Positions 19,385-33,959 are shown, counted from the first letter of the stretch. The stretch is DNA of 64,000 bases from Epinephelus fuscoguttatus (GCF_011397635.1 NC_064771.1:15067379-15131378), one strand, 5' to 3'. The notes: generated by a model from the letters alone, not told the origin. A program made the numbers and translations.

Positions 19385-19690
19385 TAAATATTAAATGTGG
19401 CACCTAAATGTTAAATGTTAAATCTAAGTATTAAATCTAAATTCTAAATCTAAATCTAAATGCTAAATCTAAATCTAAATATTAAATCTAAATCTAAATG
19501 TTAAATCTAAATGCTAAATCTAAATGTTAAATCTAAATATTAAATCTAAATCTAAATGTTAAATCTAAATGCTAAATCTAAATCTAAATGTTAAATCTAA
19601 ATCTAAATATTAAATCTAAATCTAAATGTTAAATCTAAATGATAAATCTAAATCTAAATGTTAAATGTTAAATGGTAAATCTAAATGTTC
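19385..19690. repeat. Hexamer satellite (AAATCT)n with ATGTTA/ATGCTA variants
   Basis: About 300 bp built almost wholly of TAAATCTAAAT units with alternating ATGTTAAATCT and ATGCTAAATCT inserts, giving a higher-order pattern of roughly 18-36 bp. It is not the vertebrate telomere repeat. Just upstream of the LINE piece at 19.8 kb. Confidence 0.85.
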
Positions 19691-19919
19691 TGGGTGAAAC
19701 TAAATATTTAGCTAATATGCAAATAATAGGCTACAAGTTGGATAAAGGAACAAGCGGACGCTTTGACACGCTGAATTGCATTACAGGTCTTACGACAATG
19801 AAATAGGAAATACCCCCAAAAGTGGGATTTTTCATTATACAACATGAACAATGCAGATGAATTATACTTCATGCACAGACCATCTCAACCGCTTATTAAC
19901 ATCGCACACCGCACGGATC

Positions 19920-20240
19920 CCCGTCTGGAGGATGGCAAGTCTTGTGGTGTATGATTGCACGGCTGTTTAGCCTGGAGACGAAGAGGCTCATCATGCACTT
20001 GGCGGGAGAATCTGGCAATCTGATGTTTCACAGCAAGAGAATACACATCTTCCCGGACCTTACAGCTGATTTGGTCGCGCCTGCGGGATGCAAATGTGAG
20101 GTATGGGTTAGCCTACTATTTCCTTGCAAGCTGATCGTAACTTTTGCCAACAAAACTATGTCCTTCACGGACCACAAGGAGACGATGGTGTACTACAACC
20201 AGGTGGTTAAACCAACTCTACATCCTGGGCAAAGCAAATG
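19920..20240 (+). mobile_element. L1/Tx1-type LINE ORF1 C-terminal fragment
   Basis: The frame at 19942-20241 carries HSKRIHIFPDLTADL and later CKLIVTFANKTMSFTDHKET. Together they follow the order seen in the C-terminal RNA-binding domain of fish L1 ORF1 proteins (KPIHIFPD-type block, then a beta-rich segment, then a tail with aromatic residues). With the endonuclease frame that begins at about 21.1 kb in the same orientation, it looks like one broken LINE. Assignment is by pattern only. Confidence 0.5.
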
Positions 20241-21030
20241 ACTAACAACTTTATCTGAACAACAGTCTACTATGTGGAAAATGTAATAACTATACAACAT
20301 ACCTTTGATTAAATTGGACATCATAGAAAGCCATTGATCTGCTGAGATGGTTACAGGTGACAACTGGAGCCTCATCTGATTGCAGAACTATTGATTGACT
20401 ATGGGGGGCATTTGATTAAATGATACAGGCTATACCTTGTCCTATCTTCTGTTTGAATTGAGACGTCTAAAATAGCTACACATTAACCTGACCTAACAAT
20501 GTGTTGGACTTGAAAACAAACGTGGTTGGTTATAATTAAGTGATTTTTTTTTTCAGGCTCCTTTAGGTGGGCCATGTAAATGGGGATGTTTATTTAGAAA
20601 GTGTTCAGTAGAGGACAACAGAGCCTAATTAGAGACCAAACTTTATCAACAGGTCTGAGTCTTATTTTGCACCATGTAAAATTCGGCTACTATCCTAATT
20701 ATGGTGAAAATCATGGTGAAAATGGATTATGATGACTATCGCCACTTTTATTCTTTTTAGTAGCTACTATTAAATAATTTTCCCTCCTGGTGGTCATATG
20801 CCCAAATATATGTTTTTGTTCTTCTTTTTTTCTCTTGTTTTTATTAGATTAAAATAAAATCTCCAATAATTTATAAATGTAGGAGAGAGCCTCGTCCCTT
20901 TTACATCCCAGGATGTACTCAGGAAGTATCAAATGGGCGGGTGGGAAGGATGTGGGGTGCTCCCTTCCCAAATTTGCATCCAGGTGCTCCCTTGAATCAT
21001 TTTAAATGCCTACATATAATTTCATAACTT

Positions 21031-21050
21031 GGGGGGGGGGGGGGGGGGGG
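21031..21050 (+). repeat. Run of twenty G
   Basis: Unbroken G20 just upstream of the LINE endonuclease frame; capable of G-quadruplex formation on the plus strand. Confidence 0.95.
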
Positions 21051-21081
21051 TCACTGAAAAGAAAAAAAAATATGTCCTATC

Positions 21082-22400
21082 TGAATAAATAGTGGATGTG
21101 GCATTCTTACAAGAAACACATCTTCTATTCTCAACGCATGAACAGCTCAAATCTGGATGGGTAGGAAAAGTGTTTCATTCCGCTTTTACTTCCAACTCAA
21201 GAGGAGTTGTGATTCTCATCAGGTAGAATGTACCATTTCTCCCTGAAGAAGTAAAGTAGGACATAAATGGTAGATTTATTTTTGTCAGGGGTCTCCTTGA
21301 CCAGATTAAAATCATTTTACTAAATTGTTATTGCCCTAATTATGATGACCCAAAATTCATTAATGATCTCACATTGATGGTCACACAATTCAAGATACCC
21401 ATCTTTTGGGGGGGGCGACTTCAATTGTATTTTGGATGCAAATTTGGGCAGATCCTCTATTACTAATTATTCCCTATCTAATATGTCTATTGCTTTGGCT
21501 TATAATATTCAGGAATTGGGCCTTCATGAGATTTGGAGAACTAGTCACCCTGATGACAGGGACTTTTCATTTTACTCCCCCGTGCACAATTCTTACTCAA
21601 GTACTGATTTTTTCTTTGTCTCATTAGCGTTTGTTTCCAAAATATCAAAATGTGTTTACTTGGCAAGAATACTATCAGATCACTCTGCACTATTGTTTTC
21701 AATTGATTTTGATGGACCTCCTGCATCATTTAGAGTTGGAGGTTTAATACAACATTGTTGGCCAACCAGCAGTTCATTGAATTTGTAAATGCCCATTTAG
21801 ATACTTTGGCTGCTGTGCATCAGGGCTCAACAGTATGCCCTTTAACAGTATGGGACACGCTGAAAGCCTACATCAGAGGGATCATTATAGCATTTTCTTC
21901 TTCCCTTAAAACTAAATCTAAAAATGAATTACAGCATATTGAACAAAAAATTAGAAAACTGGAGAAACTTCACTATCTATCCAAAGATCCTGCTATACTT
22001 TGCCAGCTTGATAATCTGAAAATGAAATATAATAATATGAACACACGTTCTATCGAATTGACTATTTTAAAAACAAAACAAAAGTTTGTAGAACAAGGCG
22101 AAATGGCAGGGAAATTATTGGCATGGCAAATAAAGAAAGAATGAGATGATCAGGCTATTTTGCAGATTGAGGGGGCTGATGGTGGTGTAACAATGGATTC
22201 AGCTCAAATTAATGAGACATTCAAAGAATTTTATAGTGGTTTATATAAATCTAATTGTTATTGTAGTGAGGAAACTCTTAGCTCCTTTTTGAAAGATATC
22301 TCTTTACCTTCCCTGACACCTGAGAATAGATCACATTTAGATAAAGATATAACTTCAGAAGATATTTTGAAGGCTATGCACTCTCTCCAAAGTGGCGTCT
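21082..22400 (+). mobile_element. L1/Tx1-type LINE ORF2: endonuclease domain and linker, truncated
   Basis: Apurinic-like endonuclease signatures occur in order on the plus strand: VDVAFLQETHL near 21096, the GGDFNC block near 21413 with a frame slip at an eight-G run, and LSDHSALLFS near 21675, the final SDH motif. A 129-residue frame (21755-22144) rich in Lys and Glu, then a frame at 22160-22408, follow as the linker toward the reverse transcriptase. The sequence leaves the family at LHSLQSG-like MHSLQSG, exactly where the first RT block should start, so the RT is absent. At least three frame breaks; dead copy. Confidence 0.8.
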
Positions 22401-22508
22401 CGAATTAGTGACTTCTAGTCTTATTCATTTAGACCAAACAGGGTTTAAATAAATGTGATAAAAAATCATCTCAGTTCATTTCAGTGAGAAAAAAACCTGA
22501 AATCAAAA

Positions 22509-22787
22509 TCAAGTATTTGGACAGAAGCGCTTACCTGAAGACTCACCTTCAGGTTCGGCTGTCCTCTTACGCCGGATGCTGCCGACCTGGTTCATCATCC
22601 TAAACAGGTTCTGTACCCACCTTGGCTTAATCTTACCTGGAGCCACAGGTCCTTTAGGGGGAAAGGCTTCCACAGGCTTACCTGAAGGTGGGTCAGAGGG
22701 GCTCACCTCAGGGTCACAGCATGGAATGCCATACTCGTCTGGGTGTGGGATCAGCTCACTGGTCCACGTGTAGCCCTGGTCCATCAA
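22509..22787 (-). CDS. Unassigned coding-like module with IPHPDEYGIP motif
   Basis: Open frame of 92 residues on the minus strand starting MMDQGYTWTSELIPHPDEYG. It is Pro/Ser-rich, then basic, ending KRFCPNT. The motif IPHPDEYGIP recurs as IPHPDEDGIP in the next frame upstream (22848-23015), so the two are diverged copies of one unit. Three CAGGTAAG words and several pyrimidine-AG words inside the frame look like splice sites, so it could be a chain of small exons. I do not know the protein. It could be a piece of a fish multicopy gene, a pseudogene, or transposon-derived. Confidence 0.3.
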   Translation of the reverse strand: MMDQGYTWTSELIPHPDEYGIPCCDPEVSPSDPPSGKPVEAFPPKGPVAPGKIKPRWVQNLFRMMNQVGSIRRKRTAEPEGESSGKRFCPNT

Positions 22788-22847
22788 ATACAGCCGTCAG
22801 ACTACTGCTCTACAACATGCCAACAACTTCAGTTTGGCTCCATTCTT

Positions 22848-23015
22848 TCAGTTTCTAACACGTGTTATGACTGTGTTATGACTGTCCAGCAGACTGGACG
22901 TATCCGAGTCCCCGGTTGAGGAGCCAGATGGTGAGCCACTAGGGGAGGTAGGTGCAGGGACCCTCTGAAGGATGAGCCGTGGAATGCCATCCTCATCTGG
23001 GTGTGGGATGTCCAT
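22848..23015 (-). CDS. Unassigned coding-like exon with IPHPDEDGIP motif
   Basis: Minus-strand frame of 55 residues beginning MDIPHPDEDGIPRLILQR, directly after a good splice acceptor (a T-rich tract then CCTTCAG). A Ser/Pro/Gly stretch (TSPSGSPSGSS) follows and it ends ITRVRN before a stop. It shares its first ten residues and the later PSG-type run with the module at 22509-22787, about 230 bp further along in the direction of transcription. Function unknown. It lies between the LINE relic and the minisatellite. Confidence 0.3.
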   Translation of the reverse strand: MDIPHPDEDGIPRLILQRVPAPTSPSGSPSGSSTGDSDTSSLLDSHNTVITRVRN

Positions 23016-23309
23016 CTGAAGGAAAAAAAATCCAACCCTGAGACCACATCACATAATAAATTGGCCCATTACCACACAGCACTGCTGCATGTTAATGCCA
23101 AACTCAGAAAATTCAGTCACAACTGACTTTTGAAAACTAATTCAAATTATAGCCTTTCTTTTAGTCACAATAATTGTGTTATATCTAAACCCAGTTTGTC
23201 CTTTTAAGAGTTTGAAAGCTTTCTGACAGCATGGATGCATTACTGAATGGATCTACTGGGCAAAGGCCCAGGGACCCTAGAGTGTCAGGGGCCCCTCTGA
23301 CCTTCACCT

Positions 23310-24770
23310 GCAAAATGTCACTCAAATTAACACTTACTGACCAGGAAGAGACTCAAAATTACCACAAAAACATGCTGAGGAACTGCAAAGAGACAAAAAC
23401 ACTACAAAATAGACAACTACAGACAGACACAAAAAAGAAAAAAGACACAAATTGACCTCAAAGAGACACAAAATTACCCCAGAGAGACATAAAATTACCC
23501 CAGAGAGAAACAAAATTACCTCAGAGAGACACAAAATTACCTCAGAGACATAAACTTACCTCAGAGGGACATAAAATGACCCCAGAGAGAAACAAAATTA
23601 CCTCAGAGAGAAACAAAATTACCTCAGAGAGACATAAAATTACCTCAGAGACACAAAATTACCTTAAAGAGACACAAAATATCCTCAGAGAGACACAAAA
23701 AGACTAAAATGACATATGTTGACTTCAAAGTGACAGAAAAAGACCTAAAAAAAGGGACAAAATGACCTTAAAAAAGCAAAACAAAAGAAAGGATCGAGTA
23801 CCTCAGCGTGACACAAAATGACTTAAAAAGACAATATTTCCACAGGGGCGGCACGGTGGTGTGGTGGTTAGCACTCACAGCAAAAGGGTTGCCGGTTCGA
23901 TCCCGGGCGTGGGAGCCCTTCTGTGCAGAGTTTGCATGTTCTCTCCGGGCACTCCGGCTTCCTCCCACATATGTGTCAGCCCTGCGATAGTCTGGCGACC
24001 TGTCCAGGGTGTACCCTGCCTCTCGCCCAGTGTCAGCTGGGATAGGCTCCAGCCCCCCCGCGACCCTCAAGAGGATGAAGCGGTTAGAAGATGAATGAAT
24101 GAATGAATATTTCCACAGAGAGACACTAAATGACCTCAGAAAGACAAAATATTGCCTGAAAGAGACATAAAATGGCTAAAACAACATCAAATAACTCTAA
24201 AATACAAAAAAAATACTTTTGAGATACACAAAATTATGTCAGAGAGACAAAAATGATCTCATAGAGACACAACATGACCTCTAAGAGACACAAAATGACT
24301 ATAATGATGTAAATTGACTCCAAATTACAGACTCAAAATTGCCTCAAAGTCACAAAAAATAACTGCAATGACACAAATTGACCTCAAAGAGACACAAAAT
24401 GGCCTAAAAAAAGAAAAAATTGCAGAAAAAATTACAAAATGATCCTAAAGAGAAAAGTTCCTTAGCCAGACTTAAAAAGACACAACATGACCTCAAAGAG
24501 ACATTAAATGTCCTTTAGAGACAAACACAACCGCCAGAAAAGATGCAAAATGACCTCAAAGACACACAAGATTACCTCAGAGAGACGCAACATGACTTAA
24601 AAATACACAACATGACCTCAAAGAGACACAGATGACCTTAAGGGCCACACAACGGCCAACAGAGATATAAAACAACCAACAATGACACAAAATGACCTGA
24701 GAGACACACAAGATGACCTCAGAGAGACGCAAACAACAAAAAGAGGTAAAACCAGCACAAACTCTGTGTG
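23310..24770. repeat. Degenerate minisatellite, unit ~20 bp (GACACAAAATGACCTCAGAGA)
   Basis: Some 70 degenerate copies of a unit close to ACAAAATKACCTCARAGAGAC. Sub-blocks of ACCCCAGAGAGA and ACCTCAGAGAGA are clustered, which suggests local expansion. It is split by a SINE at 23846-24105. ORFs in this region that show runs of the kind SEVILCLSEVIL are translations of it. Confidence 0.9.
23846..24105 (+). mobile_element. tRNA-derived SINE with 13-bp target-site duplication
   Basis: GGCGGCACGGTGGTGTGGTGG at the head, a pol III A box at about 23864-23874 (TGGTTAGCAC) and B box GGTTCGATCCC at 23894-23904. Then come the GGCGACCTGTCCAGGGTGTA and GGCTCCAGCC blocks and a (GAAT)n tail. The flanks AATATTTCCACAG at 23833-23845 and 24106-24118 are identical. 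The unit is shorter than the usual full family, missing part of the body. One of the most abundant teleost SINE-like families. Confidence 0.9.
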
Positions 24771-24774
24771 TCTT

Positions 24775-27700
24775 GACCCTGTGTAGGAGAGCTGGTGGGG
24801 CCTTTTGCATATCTGTGCCCAGGGGCCCATTGTCTCATAATCTGCCCATGCATACAGAGGACATAGCTCTGACCAGCCGTGATGCAGGGCTGTAATACTT
24901 ATTTAACATTGGGGGGACCGTCGTAAATCACCACTAACCCCCTCAGGTGAAATTTTAATTTTACAGCTGAACTGACCATTTTACAAATTTGAAGGAAAAC
25001 TCTTGGATCAGGACTTTTCAGAGTTTAGATGGCTGAGTGCCATTTTAAGGAGCCAGCATATGATTAAGGGTCGCACAGGAGAAGTGAACACTGACTTTTT
25101 TATGTTATTTTTAGGCATGACATACTGAACTATGCTTTTTTTAAAATAAATTAATTTAACTTTTTCTGACTTTTTTAATGACATATCAACAATTTACAAC
25201 AACCACCACAATGGACAGTGATATACTCTACAAAACACTCTTATTATTATTATTATTATTTTCATTTTTTAAAATATTTTGAAGTATTGAAATACATAGC
25301 ATAATAGCATACACTTCACCTCAAACTGGAATGTATACAAAAGTATTGAGTGTGTTGTTACAGTCGCCCCTGCATGTGGGGGCAGATGTAACGTTTGACT
25401 TCTACTGTTTCAATTATGTGACTCTAACATGGCTTATAAAAACAACTGATGACTGTCATCAAATAGAGCACAGATACAGAGTCTTTTGTACTGAAGCTTC
25501 TGATTGACAATATTTTGCACAATTTTTAATATCATAACAATGACCACAAATAAGTATTCATTGTATTTCAGAGAACTGTGTTCAAATACTGATGCTTGGT
25601 CAGTGGTCCTCTACTGAAATATTAGAGGCACTCTTAGGGTGCGTTCCAAATTGCATACTTTTTCATTTTACTTATTGTATGTACTGCAGCTGCCCCTAAA
25701 AAGTGGGTCTTATTGCATGCAGTATGCACACAATCGAGACATACTCATAATGTTATGCTCTAAACTTTGCCAAGAGGTCCAGCGCTGACGATCAGAGGAG
25801 CTGGTGTAGCAGAGTCGTGTTCTCTGATACCAAGGTACCTTTTAACCGTTTGTTTTCTGGGAATAACTGACACAATCAGAAACCAGAAACAAGTCGTTTT
25901 TTCGTTTTTGGGCAAAAAACGAAAAAATGAAAAAACAGTGTTTTTTCGGTTTTTTGTTTTTGGCAAAAAAATGAAAAAACGAAAATCAGCTCAATTCCTT
26001 GTTTTCTGATCCTACTGCAAAAAACAAATTTACCACTCCATATTTTGTTTCATTGTTGGGTGGGCTCTCAGCGCTCCCCATGCTTCTGATTGGCTAACGA
26101 CCAGGTCATCAGTGAATACGAGTGTTAGTGAATACGAGTGTTAGTGAATCAAATTGTTTGCCACTTCACTCCTCCGCGAGTTATGAGTTATGTGAGTTAC
26201 CTGTGTGTTGTAAAAGCATTTTGCTCTGCTGCTGTAGACAGCCTGTCTAAATGATGTCTTGAAGCGTGTCTGATTGTATGTGGGGTTTTTTTTCTTCATG
26301 TCGGCATGTTAAGCTTGTATTTTCGGTCTCTGGAGACACTCCGCCTATACAGTATTGTACCAAATTGGCCATTGTTTTACTGTGTTTCATACATTGGACC
26401 CCTTGGTTATCTCCTAGAAATGAGCTTGTAATTAATTTATTTTCTGTGAAGTTAAACACATGACTGATAATTAAATGTCCGCTCGCTGTCCGTGGTGCTG
26501 ACATACGCGCCGAAATAGGTCCGATGTTTTCACTGCTCTCACCAAGTCGTGCATTACATGCAGACATGAGGTATTATGAATGTGAGAAACAGCTTCATGT
26601 CCTTTGAAACAGTTTTCAATAGCATAGTATGTACTTCTGACAGGTCAAAGACCAAAGTGAAGTTTTATATAAGTTCATATTTTTGAAACTCCATCATCAG
26701 TAGCTCTGTGACGTCATGTCATATTGCCATACCTTAGCTTTTGCTGAAACGACGCCCCTGGTCAGAGGTGTTACTCAATCAGCAGAAACCTGTATCTAAA
26801 TCAAATTTTGGTAGATGCTAATTGTGCATACAATCATTGTTGTTATGCCCAGTCTAGGGCTGTCTGAGACACAACATGAAAGGCCCCATCTTCCCCAAGT
26901 CCACACAATGACAAAGACATGTGGAATGATCAATAGTGTGAATTTATTACAATAATTAAATGACAGAATTGAGGTAAATAATAACGTCAGGGTGGACTAA
27001 AGCCAAAATAACAAACAAAACAATCCTGTCAAGGGAGTAAGTAAATAACCTAATCAAAAAATAAGACACAAATGACAAAAAGCTTACCTCCCTAACTTAA
27101 TAAACAGGAGAAAAGTGTGAGCAACAAAACTGGCAGTCAATACAAAATGATGGTTCACTACAATACTACAATGTGTGTGGCTGGGTGGGAGAGGAGGAAG
27201 GTGAGGAATGCCTGCTAGGCAGTGCACCCACGTAACACAATATGATGTTCAGTGCACTGTATCTGTTTACATACATGTTTTGCTAAGTTTTGTTGGGGCT
27301 GAATGCAGCCCTGGTCTCTCAATACGTCGATGATACCTACTTGTGTTCGCCTGGCACAAAGGCCAAAAACGTTTCTAGCTTCCAGGTTTACTTCCACTGT
27401 ATGCAGCCCACTGAATATGTGCAGTAGTGTTTTACCTGCTGGCTCCGCCCCCAAGTTCCTACTCAGCTCATAAACTTTACATCGCAATGACGTCACAATT
27501 TTTTTCTCAGCTCAAGGAATGTTTTACAAATATAAAACCTCCATGGATATAAAAAGAAATTACAGAAAGAGTCATAATTGACCTTGTTTGCAGTTTGAGG
27601 TGTCCTGTCAACAATTTTACAGACATCTCTTTTATAATGGTAGTCATGGAGAAAATTCTTTTTGGGCCACAAGGGATTTTTTTCACCTCGACTCCACAGG

Positions 27701-28195
27701 GGCCACCAGGAAAAATTGAAAGCAAGTATAAACAGTGTTCCTGGGGGGCTGCTTCAAGCTAATTAACACACCGAAGTCCGAAAAAACATTTCCCAACTTG
27801 ACAAATGGGATCAATGAATGCAGCATTAGCATTGTAATGTTAGCATTTAGCTCAAAGCACTGCTGTGCCTGATAGGAACAGCCTCTGTCAGGCTGTACTT
27901 TGTACAAATTGCTTGATAAAGTGCTTCAGCTAATCAGTATTCGAAGATAAATTTTCTGCAAACTATGATTAGTCAACTAATCATTTCAGCAGGAAATATC
28001 AAGCTCTATGGCAAGATTGGTATGCATATGTTTGGCACGTTAATCTGGTTATCAGAAGAAGAATTATTCATGAATCCCCGAGTATACACACAGGTTATAC
28101 GGCTGTGTTTTTTTTTTCATTGTCCTGTCTTGTATTGCCTAATTTCGATCAGTTAGTGTGCAGTAAATAAAGAAGTCAGGACTGAAATAGATGGC
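24775..28195. other. Intergenic repeat-rich stretch, no gene seen
   Basis: Holds an (ATT)n run at 25241-25260, a GGTGCGTTCCAAATTGCATACTT-type dispersed repeat near 25637-25750, a palindromic CGTTTTT/AAAAACG block at 25885-25990, two direct copies of GTGAATACGAGTGTTA at about 26112-26150, and AT-rich DNA. The 93-106 residue ORFs on the minus strand have no recognisable domain. No polyadenylation hexamer for crym was obvious below 28200. Confidence 0.45.
25885..25990. repeat. Palindromic T/A-rich hairpin block
   Basis: Alternating TTTTTTCGTTTTTGGGCAAAAA and AAACGAAAAAA words in two successive rounds; each round can fold on itself. Looks like two tandem copies of a small inverted repeat. Confidence 0.6.
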
Positions 28196-28199
28196 GACT

Positions 28200-31486
<3,287 letters not shown>

Positions 31487-31688
31487 GGCTCCCGTGAGTC
31501 AGATAAATTAATGGACGGGATTTTGGTCCAAAGTTCAGCCTGCCGTGCGTGTATCCGTGTTGCATTCAAGAGCTGCAATAAGGCTCCTATAACACTGTAG
31601 TAAAAGTGGGACGAGACACGATGGTAGGCCTATCTTTAGCGCCCCTAGTGGTAGTGACCACTGATCCGTGCCAGATCACTGAATTGGC

Positions 31689-33266
31689 GAGGAGGGTGTG
31701 TCTGCAGACCTGGAGACTGCAGATTCAGGCCTGCAGATCCGGACCCGCAGTTCTAGACCCCTTGTATTTCGCGACAGCGTCCTCTATTTGGAAGCCAACA
31801 TACTATTACAACTATTGAATATGGGAGACGATGATCCGAGTGTGAGTATTGAATGTGAATTACATTATTTGTTTAATGCCATCAAACTATTTTGTTGACT
31901 TGAATTAGAGAGCGAAATTGATGTTTTACAGTGATACGTTTAAAATGATATGACTGTCTTTACCACGATAGTCTGAAAGGCACGTCAAATATGGGTTAAC
32001 GTAGTAGGTAATAGTTTAGCTTGTTAGCAATGAACTGTTTGACCTGCACATTTTGTTTCATGAAACCGAAGCGCGATGACGAATACGAATTTTAGCATGT
32101 GCTTTAAATTAAACATAAATAAATGATTAAAGCAATGAAGTGGATGATATGAGAAAAACATCTATAGGCTTACGTTTTCATACAAGCATGAAACTGTTTA
32201 CATATTGGCAATTAGTGTACTTTATGCTAAAAGTTAATTTTGTATTCATGTATATCATGTAATACACCTACACATGTTTTTCCTTTATTATTCATAATAT
32301 TATATATCACGTGTGTTTATATCACTACATTGATATTACTCTATAGCATATATTTAGAGATTTTGTGGACAGAAATTAAGCTCATCCAGCGCAGATGATC
32401 AGAAATGTATTTTTGTCTATTATTAAGTTTTGGCCTTGTTTATGTGTGTAAAACGGTTGAAAAATATTAACTTTGACTAATTAGGCACTCTCTTTTTAAG
32501 GTGCACATAACAATCCAGAAAGGGGAAACCACAGTGAAGTGGAGGAGTTTTGTCGGAGGATCGAAAGGCAGATGAGGAAGGAAGGGGCACTATTGTTAAT
32601 ATGTCGATATAATAATGTATTTGCTATGCTCCAGAATCTTCAGTATTTCAGTGTAGACTGTGATAGGTATTTAAATTTTTTTTTAAGTGTTTTCAATTTT
32701 GTGATATGTTTGATTTCTTTTTCTTTTTCTTTTTTTTCCTCTGCAGATCTCCCCGATGTGTGATGTAACCACTGCACACATAAAACATTTCAAACCATTT
32801 CAGTATTTCACAGCCTTTGTTTCAAATTCCCACAACAAAAGTGAGCACTGGACACCCAAGACCAGACATTTCCTATTATATGTTGTAGCGGGTTTGATCA
32901 ATGCAGTGCAAGTTTTTGGCGTGTCAGTCAGAGCAGTCTGATGAATATTAAGAAATAAAGTACTAAAATAGTTGGATCAAACCATACAAAACAACCAGCA
33001 AACAATAATAATGCAGAACAGCACCCAGGCATAAATCAATAATTAAATCTTGGTATTTTTATTCGGGTGTAATAAAATTTTAAAATTAATTAAAATTGTA
33101 ATAAAGCATTAAAAGTCTAATTTTTTTCAAACAGTGGTGTTTGGGTGAGACGCTGATTTAGTTGCAGTTATACAGCCGTCCAGTAGGGGACACTGTCGCG
33201 AAAACAAGGGGTCTAGAACTGCGGGTCCAGAACTGCGGGTCTGAATCTGCAGTCTCCGGGTCTGGG
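31689..33266. mobile_element. Inverted-repeat element of unknown family (~1.57 kb)
   Basis: About 82 bp at 31705-31787 recurs inverted at 33184-33264 with roughly 90% identity (core GGACCCGCAGTTCTAGACCC). The octamer GAATTGGC occurs at 31681-31688 and 33267-33274. It abuts the right arm but lies 16 bp outside the left one, so it may be a target duplication with a small change at the left end. Inside, a short ATG frame (MGDDDPS, 31819) ends at a good splice donor. After an acceptor near 32501 there is a helical charged stretch, EVEEFCRRIERQMRKEG. No transposase motif recognised. Confidence 0.55.
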
Positions 33267-33311
33267 GAATTGGCTACAACCCCTGCTGCCGAGCTGTCTA
33301 CTTCATTAAAT

Positions 33312-33890
33312 CAGTGCTGCAGTGTAACTAACTACATTTACACAAGTACTTATATGCAGTTTTTAGTTACTTGTATTCTACTTGAGTATTTCTATTTTCT
33401 GCTAGTTTATACTTATAATTCCATTCAGAGGAAAATATTATAGACTACTTTCACTCCACCATGTTCATTGGTTAACTTTAATTACTTTGATTCAGATTAA
33501 TACAATTCAAATTAATACAAATTATAATAGTCAAATAAATAATGATTTAGGATAATATTATGAATAAAGATAAGACTTTACTGATCCGTTGGTGAAATTC
33601 AGAGCCACCGGGAAGTATAAAAATAAGCTCCACCTTTACCATCTGCAACATTAAAGTGATGTCCACATTAATGCAACAATATTTATATTTCAATAATGTA
33701 GTGTATATTATTGTGAACTGGGCCATTCTGCATTATGACTACTTTTACTTTTTGTATTCTAAGTATAATTTTGTACTTTTACTTTAGTACCATTTGGACT
33801 TTTACTTATAACAGAGTATCTCTAAACTATGGTACTGCTACTTTAACTTTGCCTTACCTTATTAAGATCTGAATACTTCTCCCACCACTG
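33312..33890. mobile_element. Non-autonomous hAT-like, AGTA/ACTT-rich element
   Basis: Starts CAGTGCTGCAGTGTAACTAA and ends ACTTCTCCCACCACTG; the reverse complement of the end begins CAGTGGTGGGAGAAGTA. Flanking octamers CATTAAAT and GTATAAAT agree at 5 of 8. Long runs of TACTTGTA/ACTTTTACTT are typical of the very abundant fish family. Confidence 0.65.
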
Positions 33891-33959
33891 GTATAAATAA
33901 ATAAATGAATAAATAAATATAGGGATCAAATGTAGGGTTTTCATATTAACTAGTGATAC

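Noticed and set aside
19385-19690. Interstitial telomere array
   Set aside because: The unit is AAATCT, not TTAGGG in either orientation.
23846-23920. tRNA gene
   Set aside because: A and B boxes are present, but the rest is SINE body with a target duplication; no cloverleaf with a plausible anticodon arm.
26870-27200. LTR-type element end
   Set aside because: No paired direct repeats, primer-binding site or polypurine tract found nearby; no retroviral or capsid-type frames seen anywhere in the window.
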